From Bacillota bacterium (GTDB lineage Bacteria; Bacillota; Clostridia; Oscillospirales; Oscillospiraceae): DNA of 64,000 nt. This document shows positions 48,031-55,912 of this stretch, in pieces (the stretch's first letter is position 1; each line of letters opens with the position of its first letter). The stretch covers positions 62,001 through 126,000 of the forward strand of contig JAEWKA010000008.1 in assembly GCA_023386265.1 (NCBI GenBank). The letters are read 5' to 3'. The notes under the pieces were generated by a model. It was not told where the DNA came from and made no database searches. It saw only the letters and a list, made by a program, of their open reading frames with translations. Position numbers and translations under genes: made by a program.

Positions 48031-48396
48031 ATGTTGGATATTTTGCAATTTATTAAACGATACGAAGAGATACTTAGGCAAAGAGGCATTTCAAAGATGG
48101 AAATGTATAATGCCTGCGGAATAACTGACGCAGCCGTCTCGCAATGGCGTAAAGGAAAGACAACCCCCTCAAGTCGATCAGTGTCTAGGATTGCAAATTT
48201 TCTTGGCGTTTCGCCCGATTGGCTTTTTACAGGTATTGGAACAGAAAAGCCCGCCATCGACGATGACGAGCTAAATACGTATTTGGAAGCGTTGCGAACG
48301 AGACCGGAAATGAGAATGTTATTCAAGCTGTCTAAAGGAGCAACGAAGGAAGAAGTTGAACAGGCAGTAAAAATTATTGAAGCACTCCAAAAATAA
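48031..48396 (+). CDS. CI-like XRE-family repressor
   Basis: A 121-residue protein from the ATG at 48031 (TGAGGAATTT upstream). The N-terminal HTH (MEMYNACGITDAAVSQWRKG KTTPSSRSVSRIANFLGVSP) is followed by a short helical tail with KGATKEEVEQAVKIIEALQK. It lacks a peptidase domain, so cleavage would require a separate protein, such as the HExxH protein downstream. Expected to keep the lytic promoters silent through CCTAAG sites. Confidence 0.85.
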   Translation: MLDILQFIKRYEEILRQRGISKMEMYNACGITDAAVSQWRKGKTTPSSRSVSRIANFLGVSPDWLFTGIGTEKPAIDDDELNTYLEALRTRPEMRMLFKLSKGATKEEVEQAVKIIEALQK

Positions 48397-48411
48397 TGAG
48401 ACAGAATCGAG

Positions 48412-48672
48412 TTGATGGATACGGAATTAGAGTGCAGAGTGACAAGAGATTATGCTAACATTCGTATGGTTGAACTACCAATGCGAGTTGAAGCTGTAAC
48501 ACAACCGAGAGAAGACGGAACATTTGACATTTTCGTCAATAGTCGGATATCACCTCGAAAGCAACTTGAAGCGCTAAACCACGAACTGAATCATATTGAG
48601 AAAGACCACTTTTATAACGAGTTCGCCGATATAGTGCATATCGAAGCGGAAGCAGACCTTGTAATGGTGTAA
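48412..48672 (+). CDS. Short ImmA/IrrE-like HExxH protein
   Basis: An 86-residue protein with NHELNHIEKDHFY, an HExxH zinc motif preceded by a short beta-rich part. It lies 15 bp after the CI-like gene, the place of ImmA anti-repressor proteases. Much shorter than ImmA (about 170) and without an evident C-terminal part, so it may be a reduced version. TTG start at 48412, with a weak ribosome site. Could cleave the repressor; inference. Confidence 0.65.
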   Translation: MMDTELECRVTRDYANIRMVELPMRVEAVTQPREDGTFDIFVNSRISPRKQLEALNHELNHIEKDHFYNEFADIVHIEAEADLVMV

Positions 48673-48709
48673 TTAGCCGCCTTAGCGGTAAATATACGGA
48701 GGGAAAACA

Positions 48710-49285
48710 ATGTTCTGTAAAAATTGTGGGAAAGAGATACCTAACGGCTCAACGTTCTGCACCGAGTGTGGAGCTTCTCAAAGTGTCGGGCATTCAAGCC
48801 AGTTTAATCAAACACCAATAGCACAAAGCAAAAAGAAAAAGCCCGGATGTTTAATAGCTGCGGGAGTAGTCGCGGCGATAATTTTACTTGCCGCCATCAT
48901 CCCGAAGGGAGATAGTGAACCTAAACCCGTGAGCACATCTGCGAATACCGAATCTCCGGAACCATCGGAAGTGCCAATATCTGTTACTGCCTCCGATCTT
49001 TATAACCAGTACGATGAAAATGAAGTTAACGCTGACAAGCTATACAAAGATAAGATGCTTCAGGTTTCAGGCGTGATTGATAGTGTTACCGTGACATTCG
49101 GACAAATTCAAGTTATTGTCACCGACGGTCAACAGTGGAGTCTGGTCATGGTATATTGTGATTTTGAGGACGACCAATCAGATGCAGTTTCTGCTCTCAA
49201 AAAAGGTAACAATGTGATAATCCAAGGCAGATGCAGGGGGAAAGCTCTTACACCAGCACTGGACGATTGTACAATTATTTCTTGA
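48710..49285 (+). CDS. Zinc-ribbon, membrane anchor and OB-fold protein
   Basis: A 191-residue protein: N-terminal zinc ribbon MFCKNCGKEIPNG..FCTECG, basic linker, one membrane helix (about 46-62), Ser/Glu/Pro-rich stalk, and a C-terminal tRNA_anti-like OB domain (MLQVSGVIDSVTVTFGQIQV and following). This domain order occurs in Firmicutes host and prophage proteins of unknown function. GGAGGG upstream. Lysogeny-expressed cargo, between the repressor unit and the integrase. Confidence 0.7.
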   Translation: MFCKNCGKEIPNGSTFCTECGASQSVGHSSQFNQTPIAQSKKKKPGCLIAAGVVAAIILLAAIIPKGDSEPKPVSTSANTESPEPSEVPISVTASDLYNQYDENEVNADKLYKDKMLQVSGVIDSVTVTFGQIQVIVTDGQQWSLVMVYCDFEDDQSDAVSALKKGNNVIIQGRCRGKALTPALDDCTIIS

Positions 49286-49292
49286 TACATAA

Positions 49293-49322
49293 ACAAAAAA
49301 CCGCCCTCAATAATGAGGGCGG
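49293..49322 (-). terminator. Terminator oriented against transcription entering from cysS
   Basis: CCGCCCTC (49301-49308) pairs with GAGGGCGG (49315-49322). The T-run lies on the minus strand (TTTTTTGTTT), with none on the plus strand. Its likely task is to stop read-through from cysS coming antisense through the integrase gene into the lysogeny genes. Confidence 0.65.
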
Positions 49323-49339
49323 CAAACTATAGGTGTCTT

Positions 49340-50692
49340 ATGAAATCTGAACCACTTAACGAGAAATTGCGAGCCGCGCTGTACTTGAGAGTCTCAACAG
49401 AGGAGCAAAGGGTCAGGGGACTGTCAATTGAAGCTCAAGAATCAGCCTTGCGCGAATGGGCCAAAGTGCATAGCTACAAGATAGTCGGAGTTTATAACGA
49501 TGCAGGAATAAGCGCGCGTAAAAAGCACACGAAGCGCCCAGCCCTTCAGCGGCTCCTTTCTGACGTTGAAAATGGACAGGTCGATATTATTCTGTTTACT
49601 AAGCTCGATAGATGGTTTCGCAATATTTCCGATTATTATAAAGTGCAGGAAATTCTCGATAAGTACAAAGTGACATGGAAAACCATACACGAGGACTACG
49701 ACACGGTTACAGCATCCGGACGATTAAAAGTCAATATCATGCTTTCGGTAGCTCAAGACGAAGCGGATCGTGATTCTGAGCGCATAAAGGCCGTATTTGA
49801 CAGCAAGCGCGCCAAAGGAGAGATAGTTACCGGCTCTGTTCCGACTGGTTTCATTCTCAAAGATAAAAAGCTTGAAAAGGATCCCGCTTTGCAAGATATT
49901 ATAGATACCTTCTTTCAATGCTTTGCCGACTATAAATCCACAAATAAAGCTAGGATGGAAACGGAAAGGCTGACAGGAACTACAATATCATATCAGCTAG
50001 CGGACTTGTTTTTAAAGAAAGAATGCTACGCAGGTACGTTCGCAGGTGTTGAGTGCCCGCAATATATCACTCCGCACCAATACGAGTTGAACCGAGCATA
50101 CAGAATTAAATCTGAGCGCAAGACCAAAGATAATCGTGTGTTTATCTTTTCGGGCTTGGTATTCTGCGGGGAGTGCAGCAACAGGTTCCAATCGACCACG
50201 ACAAAATATAAGCATACCAACGGAAACGTGACAGAAACATTACTTTATAATTGTTCCGGGAAGTACGCTAGAAATAATTGCACTAACAGCTCAAACATGC
50301 GCGAGGTTGCAATCGAAGAGTATCTGATAAATAACATTAGCTCAATAATGCAATGCTGGACAGCTCAAGCTGAGACGTCAAAGCCAACCATTCAAAACGA
50401 CAACACTAAAATCAAACACAAACTGTCAAGGTTGAAGGAACTTTATATTAACGACCTTATTTCGCTAGATGAATACAAGCGCGATGCCTCCGAGCTTCAA
50501 GCGCTCATTAGTCCAGTGCCTCCACCGGTCGCGACTGTAGATATCGCGAAGATGTTCTCGGTAGGGTGGCAGGACAAATATAACAGGCTGTCACGTGAAA
50601 GCAAGAGAGCTTTCTGGAAAAGCATTATCGATAAAATTATAATAAAAAACGACCGCTCAATCACGGTCGTTTTGTTGGACAATCATTTGTGA
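49340..50692 (+). CDS. int: Large serine recombinase (phage integrase)
   Basis: A 450-residue serine integrase from the ATG at 49340 (AGGTGTCTT upstream). The resolvase domain begins RAALYLRVSTEEQ with catalytic Ser19; further motifs are LLSDVENGQVDIILFTKLDR and VAQDEADRDSERIKA. The recombinase domain and zinc ribbon follow (CGECSNRF...YNCSGKYARNNCTN), then a coiled coil. The last codons overlap the end of cysS on the other strand by 10 nt. It adjoins attR, as usual. Catalyses attP x attB integration in cysS. Confidence 0.95.
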   Translation: MKSEPLNEKLRAALYLRVSTEEQRVRGLSIEAQESALREWAKVHSYKIVGVYNDAGISARKKHTKRPALQRLLSDVENGQVDIILFTKLDRWFRNISDYYKVQEILDKYKVTWKTIHEDYDTVTASGRLKVNIMLSVAQDEADRDSERIKAVFDSKRAKGEIVTGSVPTGFILKDKKLEKDPALQDIIDTFFQCFADYKSTNKARMETERLTGTTISYQLADLFLKKECYAGTFAGVECPQYITPHQYELNRAYRIKSERKTKDNRVFIFSGLVFCGECSNRFQSTTTKYKHTNGNVTETLLYNCSGKYARNNCTNSSNMREVAIEEYLINNISSIMQCWTAQAETSKPTIQNDNTKIKHKLSRLKELYINDLISLDEYKRDASELQALISPVPPPVATVDIAKMFSVGWQDKYNRLSRESKRAFWKSIIDKIIIKNDRSITVVLLDNHL

Positions 50693-52086
50693 TAATACTT
50701 AACACCCTGCGGTGTATCCTCAAGCACAATACCCATAGCCTTCAGCTCGTCGCGTATGCGGTCGGACTCCGCATAATTCTTAGCCTTTCTCGCTGCCTGA
50801 CGTGCCTCGATAAGCTTTTCGACCTCAGCGCCGATGTCCTCCTCGGGCTTCACAATCGGCAATCCAAGTACGCCTGCAAGCTCATCAAATATCACGGCAC
50901 AGCTCTTGGCAAGAGCCTTTGTGGGGTTTGAAGCAGGGCTTACCGCGGCGTTAATTTCACGCACAAGTTCAAAAATAACAGCGACCGCGTCCGCAGTGTT
51001 GAGGTCATCATCCATGACATCAACGAAGCGCTGACGGTACCTGTCAAGTCCCTCTGCAAGCTTCTTCTCTTCGTCAGTTATCTCGCCTTCAACGCCGTTT
51101 TCAGCGAAGAAATCAAGATTCGCTCTCGCTGTAGACAGACGCTCCAAAGCACTGTTTGCCTGCATCAGAATATCACCTGAGTAGTTCAACGGACTGCGGT
51201 AATGGCTCATGAGCATGAACATGCGGATGGAATCATAGCCGTATGCCCCCGCTGCCTCACGGACAGTAAAAAAGTTACCCAGAGACTTACTCATCTTCTT
51301 ATTATCAACGCTGATAAAGCCGTTATGCATCCAGTAGTTTACGAATTTACAACCGTTCGCCGCCTCAGACTGGGCAATCTCATTCTCATGGTGTGGAAAG
51401 ATTAAATCCTGTCCGCCGCAGTGTATATCAATTGTCTTGCCGAGATAGCGGTTACTCATCGCGCTGCATTCGATATGCCAGCCGGGACGGCCCTTTCCCC
51501 AGGGTGACTCCCAACTGGGTTCATCAGGCTTTGCAGCCTTCCAAAGCGCGAAGTCCATCGGGTTTTCCTTAATGTCCGTCACGTCAATCCTCGCGCCCGC
51601 TTGCAAATCCTCAAGCGGCTGATGACTCAACTTCCCATAGGATCCGAACTTAACAGTACGGTAATAAACATCTCCGTTTGCCTCATATGCGTACCCTTTT
51701 TCGATCAGTGTCTTTACCATCGTGATAATCTGCTCGATATTCTCGGTTGCCTTCGGATGAATGCTCGCCTCGCGCACGCCGAGACCGTGAACGTCCTTAT
51801 AGTATTCCTCTATATATTTTTCGGAAACCTCTTTGGAAGTGATGCCTTCCTCGTTCGCTCGCTTGATTATTTTGTCATCGACGTCGGTAAAGTTCTGAAC
51901 GAACTTGACCTCATAACCGCGGTATTCCATATAACGCCGCAGCACGTCGAACATTATAAGTGGCCTTGCATTTCCGACATGAATATAGTTATAAACCGTC
52001 GGGCCGCAGGCATACAAACTAACCTTGCCCTCCTCTATGGGCACAAACTCTTCTTTTTGCATTGTCAGTGAATTAAACAATCTCAT
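50683..52086 (-). CDS. cysS: Cysteinyl-tRNA synthetase with phage-derived C-terminal tail
   Basis: A 467-residue class I synthetase charging tRNA-Cys. HIGH-type HVGN (36-39), zinc ligand Cys27, the WHIECSAMS region and KMSKSLGN are intact. The final EDTPQG is followed by VKYYHK encoded in prophage DNA; the displaced native end at 12265 predicts VKWKRA. Cotranscribed with cysE under a Cys T-box. Stop overlaps the integrase stop on the other strand. Confidence 0.96.
   Translation of the reverse strand: MRLFNSLTMQKEEFVPIEEGKVSLYACGPTVYNYIHVGNARPLIMFDVLRRYMEYRGYEVKFVQNFTDVDDKIIKRANEEGITSKEVSEKYIEEYYKDVHGLGVREASIHPKATENIEQIITMVKTLIEKGYAYEANGDVYYRTVKFGSYGKLSHQPLEDLQAGARIDVTDIKENPMDFALWKAAKPDEPSWESPWGKGRPGWHIECSAMSNRYLGKTIDIHCGGQDLIFPHHENEIAQSEAANGCKFVNYWMHNGFISVDNKKMSKSLGNFFTVREAAGAYGYDSIRMFMLMSHYRSPLNYSGDILMQANSALERLSTARANLDFFAENGVEGEITDEEKKLAEGLDRYRQRFVDVMDDDLNTADAVAVIFELVREINAAVSPASNPTKALAKSCAVIFDELAGVLGLPIVKPEEDIGAEVEKLIEARQAARKAKNYAESDRIRDELKAMGIVLEDTPQGVKYYHK
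50685..50695. repeat. attP arm half at attR (inverted partner at 12304-12314)
   Basis: ATTTGTGATAA at 50685-50695 is the exact reverse complement of TTATCACAAAT at 12304-12314. When the prophage excises, the two arms face each other around the 16-bp core (26-bp gap), giving a symmetrical attP. This is typical of serine integrase sites. Confidence 0.7.
50705..50720. other. attR: attR core of prophage B
   Basis: CCCTGCGGTGTATCCT, identical to attL. It encodes DTPQG in cysS. Left of it is phage sequence, right of it native cysS. Confidence 0.88.
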
Positions 52087-52121
52087 TCGTATCTATCCTC
52101 CAAAACTTGGCTTTCTTTATT

Positions 52122-52760
52122 TTACTCGCCTTTTGCCCTTTTATCAAGCAGAGCGTTTATCTGCTCGTGCAGAGAAATCAGCTCGTTGGCAATTGGGTCT
52201 GTGACGCTAATCTGGTCGACATCTCCGGCGAAGTTGGTTTTCTGCCCGTCAATACGGACTATCCTCGCGGGAACTCCGACAGCGGTACTGTTTGGCGGAA
52301 CCTCCTTGAGCACAACAGCATTAGCCGCAATGCGGCAGTTATCGCCCACCTTGAACGGTCCTAGCACCTTGGCTCCCGACCCAATCAGCACATTATTTCC
52401 GATTGTCGGATGGCGCTTCCCCGTGTCCTTGCCAGTGCCGCCAAGGGTCACTCCCTGATATAGAAGCACATCGTCGCCGATTTCCGCTGTCTCGCCTATA
52501 ACAATTCCCATTCCGTGGTCGATGACCAGTCTCTTGCCAATCGTTGCGCCCGGGTGTATCTCAATTCCTGTCCTTTTGCGTGAACCCTGCGATATCCAGC
52601 GGGCAATAAATTTCATATTGTGCCTGTAAAAATAGTTCGCTCTCTTATGTGATAAGGTCGCACGCAGGCCCGGGTATAGCAGCAGTATCTCCAATGTCGA
52701 GCGTGCTGCCGGATCTCTCGCCTTATATGCGCCGACCAGCTCTTTCAGATTCTCAAACAT
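52122..52760 (-). CDS. cysE: Serine O-acetyltransferase
   Basis: A 212-residue enzyme making O-acetylserine from serine and acetyl-CoA, the first step of cysteine synthesis. N-terminal helices, then left-handed beta-helix hexapeptides (GIEIHPGATIGKRLVIDHGM, GDDVLLYQGVTLGGTGKDTG KRHPTIGNNVLIGSGAKVLG). Catalytic His/Asp fit IDHGMG and KRHP. First gene of the T-box operon; cysS follows after 35 bp. Confidence 0.95.
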   Translation of the reverse strand: MFENLKELVGAYKARDPAARSTLEILLLYPGLRATLSHKRANYFYRHNMKFIARWISQGSRKRTGIEIHPGATIGKRLVIDHGMGIVIGETAEIGDDVLLYQGVTLGGTGKDTGKRHPTIGNNVLIGSGAKVLGPFKVGDNCRIAANAVVLKEVPPNSTAVGVPARIVRIDGQKTNFAGDVDQISVTDPIANELISLHEQINALLDKRAKGE

Positions 52761-52776
52761 ATCTCGTCTCCTTCTA

Positions 52777-53034
52777 ATAAAACAAAAACGCCTCTCACAG
52801 ACATATGTCTGTGAGAGGCGAATAAACTTCGCGGTTCCACTCTCATTTATAACTCGCCGGCAAGCACCGGGTCGTAACCTTAACGCGGCTCAAACGGGGA
52901 AGCATTTCCTCCTCCCTCGGCTCCGGGGCGCACTTCAAACATTCCAGCGTTATTGCCGCTTTCAGCCTAGACGGCAAATCTCTCTAGCGCGGATTTGTTC
53001 TACTTTTCCCTTTCATAGCCATATCAAGTTTTGT
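52777..53034 (-). promoter_or_regulatory. T-box leader (cysteine) for cysE-cysS
   Basis: The minus-strand leader has an AAAAGTAGAAC region (AGTA motif), GAAGTGCGCC with TGC as likely Cys specifier, the conserved T-box GAGTGGAACCGCG (variant of GGGTGGTACCGCG), and a perfect terminator stem (52789-52820) followed by TTTTTGTTTT. Uncharged tRNA-Cys should stabilise the antiterminator and turn on cysE and cysS. Confidence 0.92.
52783..52820 (-). terminator. T-box regulated terminator
   Basis: CGCCTCTCACAGACAT and its perfect complement ATGTCTGTGAGAGGCG, followed by a T-rich tract on the minus strand. Confidence 0.92.
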
Positions 53035-53040
53035 GCCATT

Positions 53041-53069
53041 ATATTACCACGAAGGTAAAACCGTGTCAA
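53041..53069 (-). promoter_or_regulatory. Promoter of cysE-cysS operon
   Basis: Minus-strand TTGACA (53064-53069), 17-bp spacer, TAATAT (53041-53046). Start near 53034 gives a leader of about 275 nt before cysE. Confidence 0.85.
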
Positions 53070-53109
53070 TCCTTTGTATTAAGGTAAGGGGAGTTGAACC
53101 CGAAACGGT

Positions 53110-53313
53110 TTTTTTCTCGTCAGTTGCGCCCCATGCGTTGTTATCCTCCTTGCCTTGCGTCAGCAAGGCTGTGTCGTCTGGCCTAGCCTGAGACGCAACT
53201 GACGGCAAAAAACTCTGCGACCTCCGCCTTAGAGAAATTTGCGCCAGACGAGGCGGAGGACAACGACATACCGGCGTATGTCTAGGATCGACAACGAAGT
53301 ATGGCGCAAATTT
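53110..53313. repeat. Pair of long inverted-repeat elements between pgsA and the T-box promoter
   Basis: Element 1: CGTCAGTTGCG (53118-53128) and CGCAACTGACG (53194-53204), flanked by T6/A6 and with an inner CCTTGC/GCAAGG hairpin. Element 2: AAATTTGCGCCA (53235-53246) and TGGCGCAAATTT (53302-53313), perfect 12-bp arms ending 2 bp before the pgsA stop. Their insides share GTTGT..CCTCC-like words in opposite orientation. Likely genome-wide intergenic palindromes or MITE-like; element 2 could also terminate pgsA. Confidence 0.65.
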
Positions 53314-53314
53314 A

Positions 53315-53884
53315 TCAAGGTTGAGGCGTGTCGGGCTCGTCTCCCCTCACCTTAAGCACCTTTTTGTTTGCTACGAAGTAGTCAATGCCCGAATAAACAG
53401 TCACCAAAACGATAATTACAACATTTATCCAGTCAACTGTCCGCCACCAAGGGTAAGTAATGAAGTCATGCGGCAATAGCATAATGCAGGAGCAGACGAT
53501 TGATAGTGCGGTCTTCACCTTTCCCGAAGTACCCGCCGCTATAACGATCCCGTCCTCCATCGCAACAAGCCGAAGTCCCGTAACGGCGAATTCACGCGCC
53601 ACCACTATCATGCAAGCCCAACTAGCCATCTGTCCGCGCTCAACGAAAATCAACAGTGCGGCAAAAACCAGCAGCTTGTCCGCCAGCGGGTCAATAAACT
53701 TTCCAAAGGTGGATACCTGATTATAATGCCTTGCGACATAGCCATCAAGGCTATCCGTAGCTGATGCTACAATAAAAATGACAAGCGCAGCATATTCATG
53801 CCCTTTAAAATTCATCAGCGCCGCTGCCATAAAAAACGGTATCATAAAAATGCGCGCCATAGTTATTTTACTTGCGGTAGTCAT
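53315..53884 (-). CDS. pgsA: CDP-diacylglycerol-glycerol-3-phosphate 3-phosphatidyltransferase
   Basis: A 189-residue membrane enzyme making phosphatidylglycerophosphate. The CDP-alcohol phosphotransferase motif D-G-x2-A-R-x8-G-x3-D-x3-D is seen as DSLDGYVARHYNQVSTFGKF IDPLADKLL. Several membrane helices. The start at 53884 is supported by AAGGAG upstream. End of a long operon that also holds rimO, recX, recA and prmC. Confidence 0.93.
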   Translation of the reverse strand: MTTASKITMARIFMIPFFMAAALMNFKGHEYAALVIFIVASATDSLDGYVARHYNQVSTFGKFIDPLADKLLVFAALLIFVERGQMASWACMIVVAREFAVTGLRLVAMEDGIVIAAGTSGKVKTALSIVCSCIMLLPHDFITYPWWRTVDWINVVIIVLVTVYSGIDYFVANKKVLKVRGDEPDTPQP

Positions 53885-53904
53885 CAAAAGTCCACTCCTT
53901 GTAA

Positions 53905-55227
53905 TTACACTTCTCTGCCGAACCATTCACCTTCGGCTGTTTCGGTTATCTCAACCTCGGCAAATTCTCCGGCAGCACACTCTCCTGAGAAGAATACGAT
54001 TCCGTCTATATCCGGCGAATCGGCGAAGCTCCTGCCAAACTGCAAACCCTGCTCCTCGTCATAACCCTCACACAGAACCCGAACGGTCTTCCCGATAAAT
54101 GAACGGCTCCAAGCCTCCATAATCTCCGTCTGGATTTCCATAACGATTTCCTGACGGCGCTTCGCCTCGTCCTCGTCACAGCGATCAGTCATCGCGGCAG
54201 CCGGAGTTCCCTCCTCCGGAGAGAACACAAAAACGCCCGCACGCTCTATTTTCGCCTCACGCAAGAACGCGCAAAGCTCATTAAATTCGGCCTCGCCCTC
54301 GCCCGGAAGCCCGACTATCAAGCTTGTCCTAATAACGACGCCGGGAATCTTCTCTCTGAGTTTACGAAGCAGCTCCCTTACCTCGTTTCCCGTTCCCCGC
54401 CTATACATGCGTTTGAGTATCCCGTCATTTATATGCTGTATTGGTATGTCGATGTATTTCAGAATCTTCTTTTCCGAAATAATCGTTCCGATAAGCTCGT
54501 CATCGAATTCATCCGGATAAAGGTAATGGAGTCTAATCCACTCAACACCCTTGATTGCGCAAAGCTTGTGCAAAAGCTCCGGAAGCAGGCGCTTGCCGTA
54601 AAGGTCGGTACCGTATCGCGTAATATCCTGTGCAACTACGATGAGTTCCTTTGTTCCGGTCTTTGCAAGAGCCCTCGCCTCATCGACGATGTCCTCCATC
54701 TTCCTGCTACGGTATTTCCCACGAATAGAGGGAATAACGCAGAACGCACAGCGGTTGTTGCAGCCCTCCGCGATGCGGAGATACGCCCAACTCGGACCCG
54801 TTGAAACAATGCGCCCCGTCTCCTCGACCGCCTCATCGATGTCTCCGAACTTTTCGAAGGGCTTTCCCTTAAGCGAGACCTTGACGGCCTCGACTATATC
54901 GCCATAACTACCCGTTCCAAGCATAGCGTCAAGCTCTGGCAACTCCTTCGAAATCTCGTCCTTATAGCGCTGTACAAGACAACCCGCTGCGACGATGCTC
55001 TTTAACTTACCAGCCTTTTTAAGCTCGCCCATCTCGATTATTGTGTCGATGGCCTCGGTCTTGGCGGATTCAATAAAGCCGCAGGTGTTTATTACAACGG
55101 TATCGGCATCCTCGGGCTCGGGCACAAGCTCCATTCCCGCCTCGTTCATCAAATACAGCATCTGCTCGCTGTTTACCAAATTTTTAGGACAGCCCAGCGA
55201 AATTAGAGCCACCTTGATTTTTGACAT
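53905..55227 (-). CDS. rimO: Ribosomal protein S12 methylthiotransferase RimO
   Basis: A 440-residue radical SAM enzyme. N-terminal MTTase domain with cysteines in SLGCPKN, NTCGF and AAGC; radical SAM motif GCNNRCAFCVIP; C-terminal TRAM domain. It thiomethylates Asp of S12 through two Fe-S clusters. The start at 55227 follows GGGAGG; an upstream frame extension overlaps recX and is unlikely. Confidence 0.95.
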   Translation of the reverse strand: MSKIKVALISLGCPKNLVNSEQMLYLMNEAGMELVPEPEDADTVVINTCGFIESAKTEAIDTIIEMGELKKAGKLKSIVAAGCLVQRYKDEISKELPELDAMLGTGSYGDIVEAVKVSLKGKPFEKFGDIDEAVEETGRIVSTGPSWAYLRIAEGCNNRCAFCVIPSIRGKYRSRKMEDIVDEARALAKTGTKELIVVAQDITRYGTDLYGKRLLPELLHKLCAIKGVEWIRLHYLYPDEFDDELIGTIISEKKILKYIDIPIQHINDGILKRMYRRGTGNEVRELLRKLREKIPGVVIRTSLIVGLPGEGEAEFNELCAFLREAKIERAGVFVFSPEEGTPAAAMTDRCDEDEAKRRQEIVMEIQTEIMEAWSRSFIGKTVRVLCEGYDEEQGLQFGRSFADSPDIDGIVFFSGECAAGEFAEVEITETAEGEWFGREV

Positions 55228-55276
55228 AAAAACCTCCCGTGCGCGGCTAAACCCAATAAAGCGAAGTCTCACGCTT

Positions 55277-55912
55277 TTAATCATTTCCTCCGGCAGTATA
55301 TTTATTCACCGCCGCTTTTATCTCGTCCCATGAAAAGCCACGACGAAACAGCGCAGCCGTCGCTTTTTTAAGCTCCGCCCTGTCGGGCTCCGAGCCCTTG
55401 AGCCTGCGGCAAAGCAGCTCATAGACCTTATCGTCCGTTTCCGGCATCTCTTCGAGCGCTTCGTCCCAAAGGGTCTTTGGAACTCCGTGCCTATATAGCT
55501 CGCTTTTAATCTTCTGGGCTCCGTAGCCCTTTCCCGCATAATGACGAACTACCATTCCTGCGTACTGCACATCGTCAAGGTAGTGCAAGCGGCACAGCCA
55601 CTCTACACACTCCTCCGCATTATCCGATGTCTCGCCCTTCTCAACTAGCCTATCGAAAAGCGCCTTCTTTGACAAAGGTCGCGCCCCGATGATTCGGAGA
55701 GCCCGCTCTTTACATTTTGAAAGTTCTGCGGCAGAGCGAAGAGCCGAAAACTCCTCTTCGAAAAGCTCCCGCCCTTTGAAAAGCGAAAGGTCCGCAACCG
55801 TATCAAGCGCTAGCTTCATCTCTGACCCGTCGGAAAAACCTACGACGAACTTTCCCTGAATAGTTTCGCGCAGCTCGGTAACAATGATATTTTCCTGTTT
55901 TTCGGTACTCAT
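55277..55912 (-). CDS. recX: RecA regulator RecX
   Basis: A 211-residue three-helix-bundle repeat protein (ALRIIGARPLSKKALFDRLV; CVEWLCRLHYLDDVQYAGMV; AQKIKSELYRHGVPKTLWDE; ATAALFRRGFSWDEIKAAVN). It limits RecA filament growth. TGATG overlap with the recA stop, so coupled translation. Confidence 0.92.
   Translation of the reverse strand: MSTEKQENIIVTELRETIQGKFVVGFSDGSEMKLALDTVADLSLFKGRELFEEEFSALRSAAELSKCKERALRIIGARPLSKKALFDRLVEKGETSDNAEECVEWLCRLHYLDDVQYAGMVVRHYAGKGYGAQKIKSELYRHGVPKTLWDEALEEMPETDDKVYELLCRRLKGSEPDRAELKKATAALFRRGFSWDEIKAAVNKYTAGGND

Larger units (their letters stand above)
12287..50720. mobile_element. Prophage B: complete-looking serine-integrase siphovirus prophage
   Basis: A 38.4-kb element bounded by a 16-bp direct repeat, with integrase next to attR, CI/Cro-type switch, replication and recombination genes, packaging, head, tail, lysis and accessory genes. 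Late and early genes are mostly on the minus strand, while lysogeny and integrase genes are on the plus strand. No frameshift was seen in any structural gene, so it could be inducible. Coat type is P22-like, tail type siphovirus (tape measure, Gp15-like chaperone). Confidence 0.93.

Noticed and set aside
53085..53105. tRNA-like T-arm on the minus strand (GGGTTCAACTCCC-type word)
   Set aside because: No acceptor, D-arm or anticodon partner around it, and no CCA. Probably chance or a small remnant.
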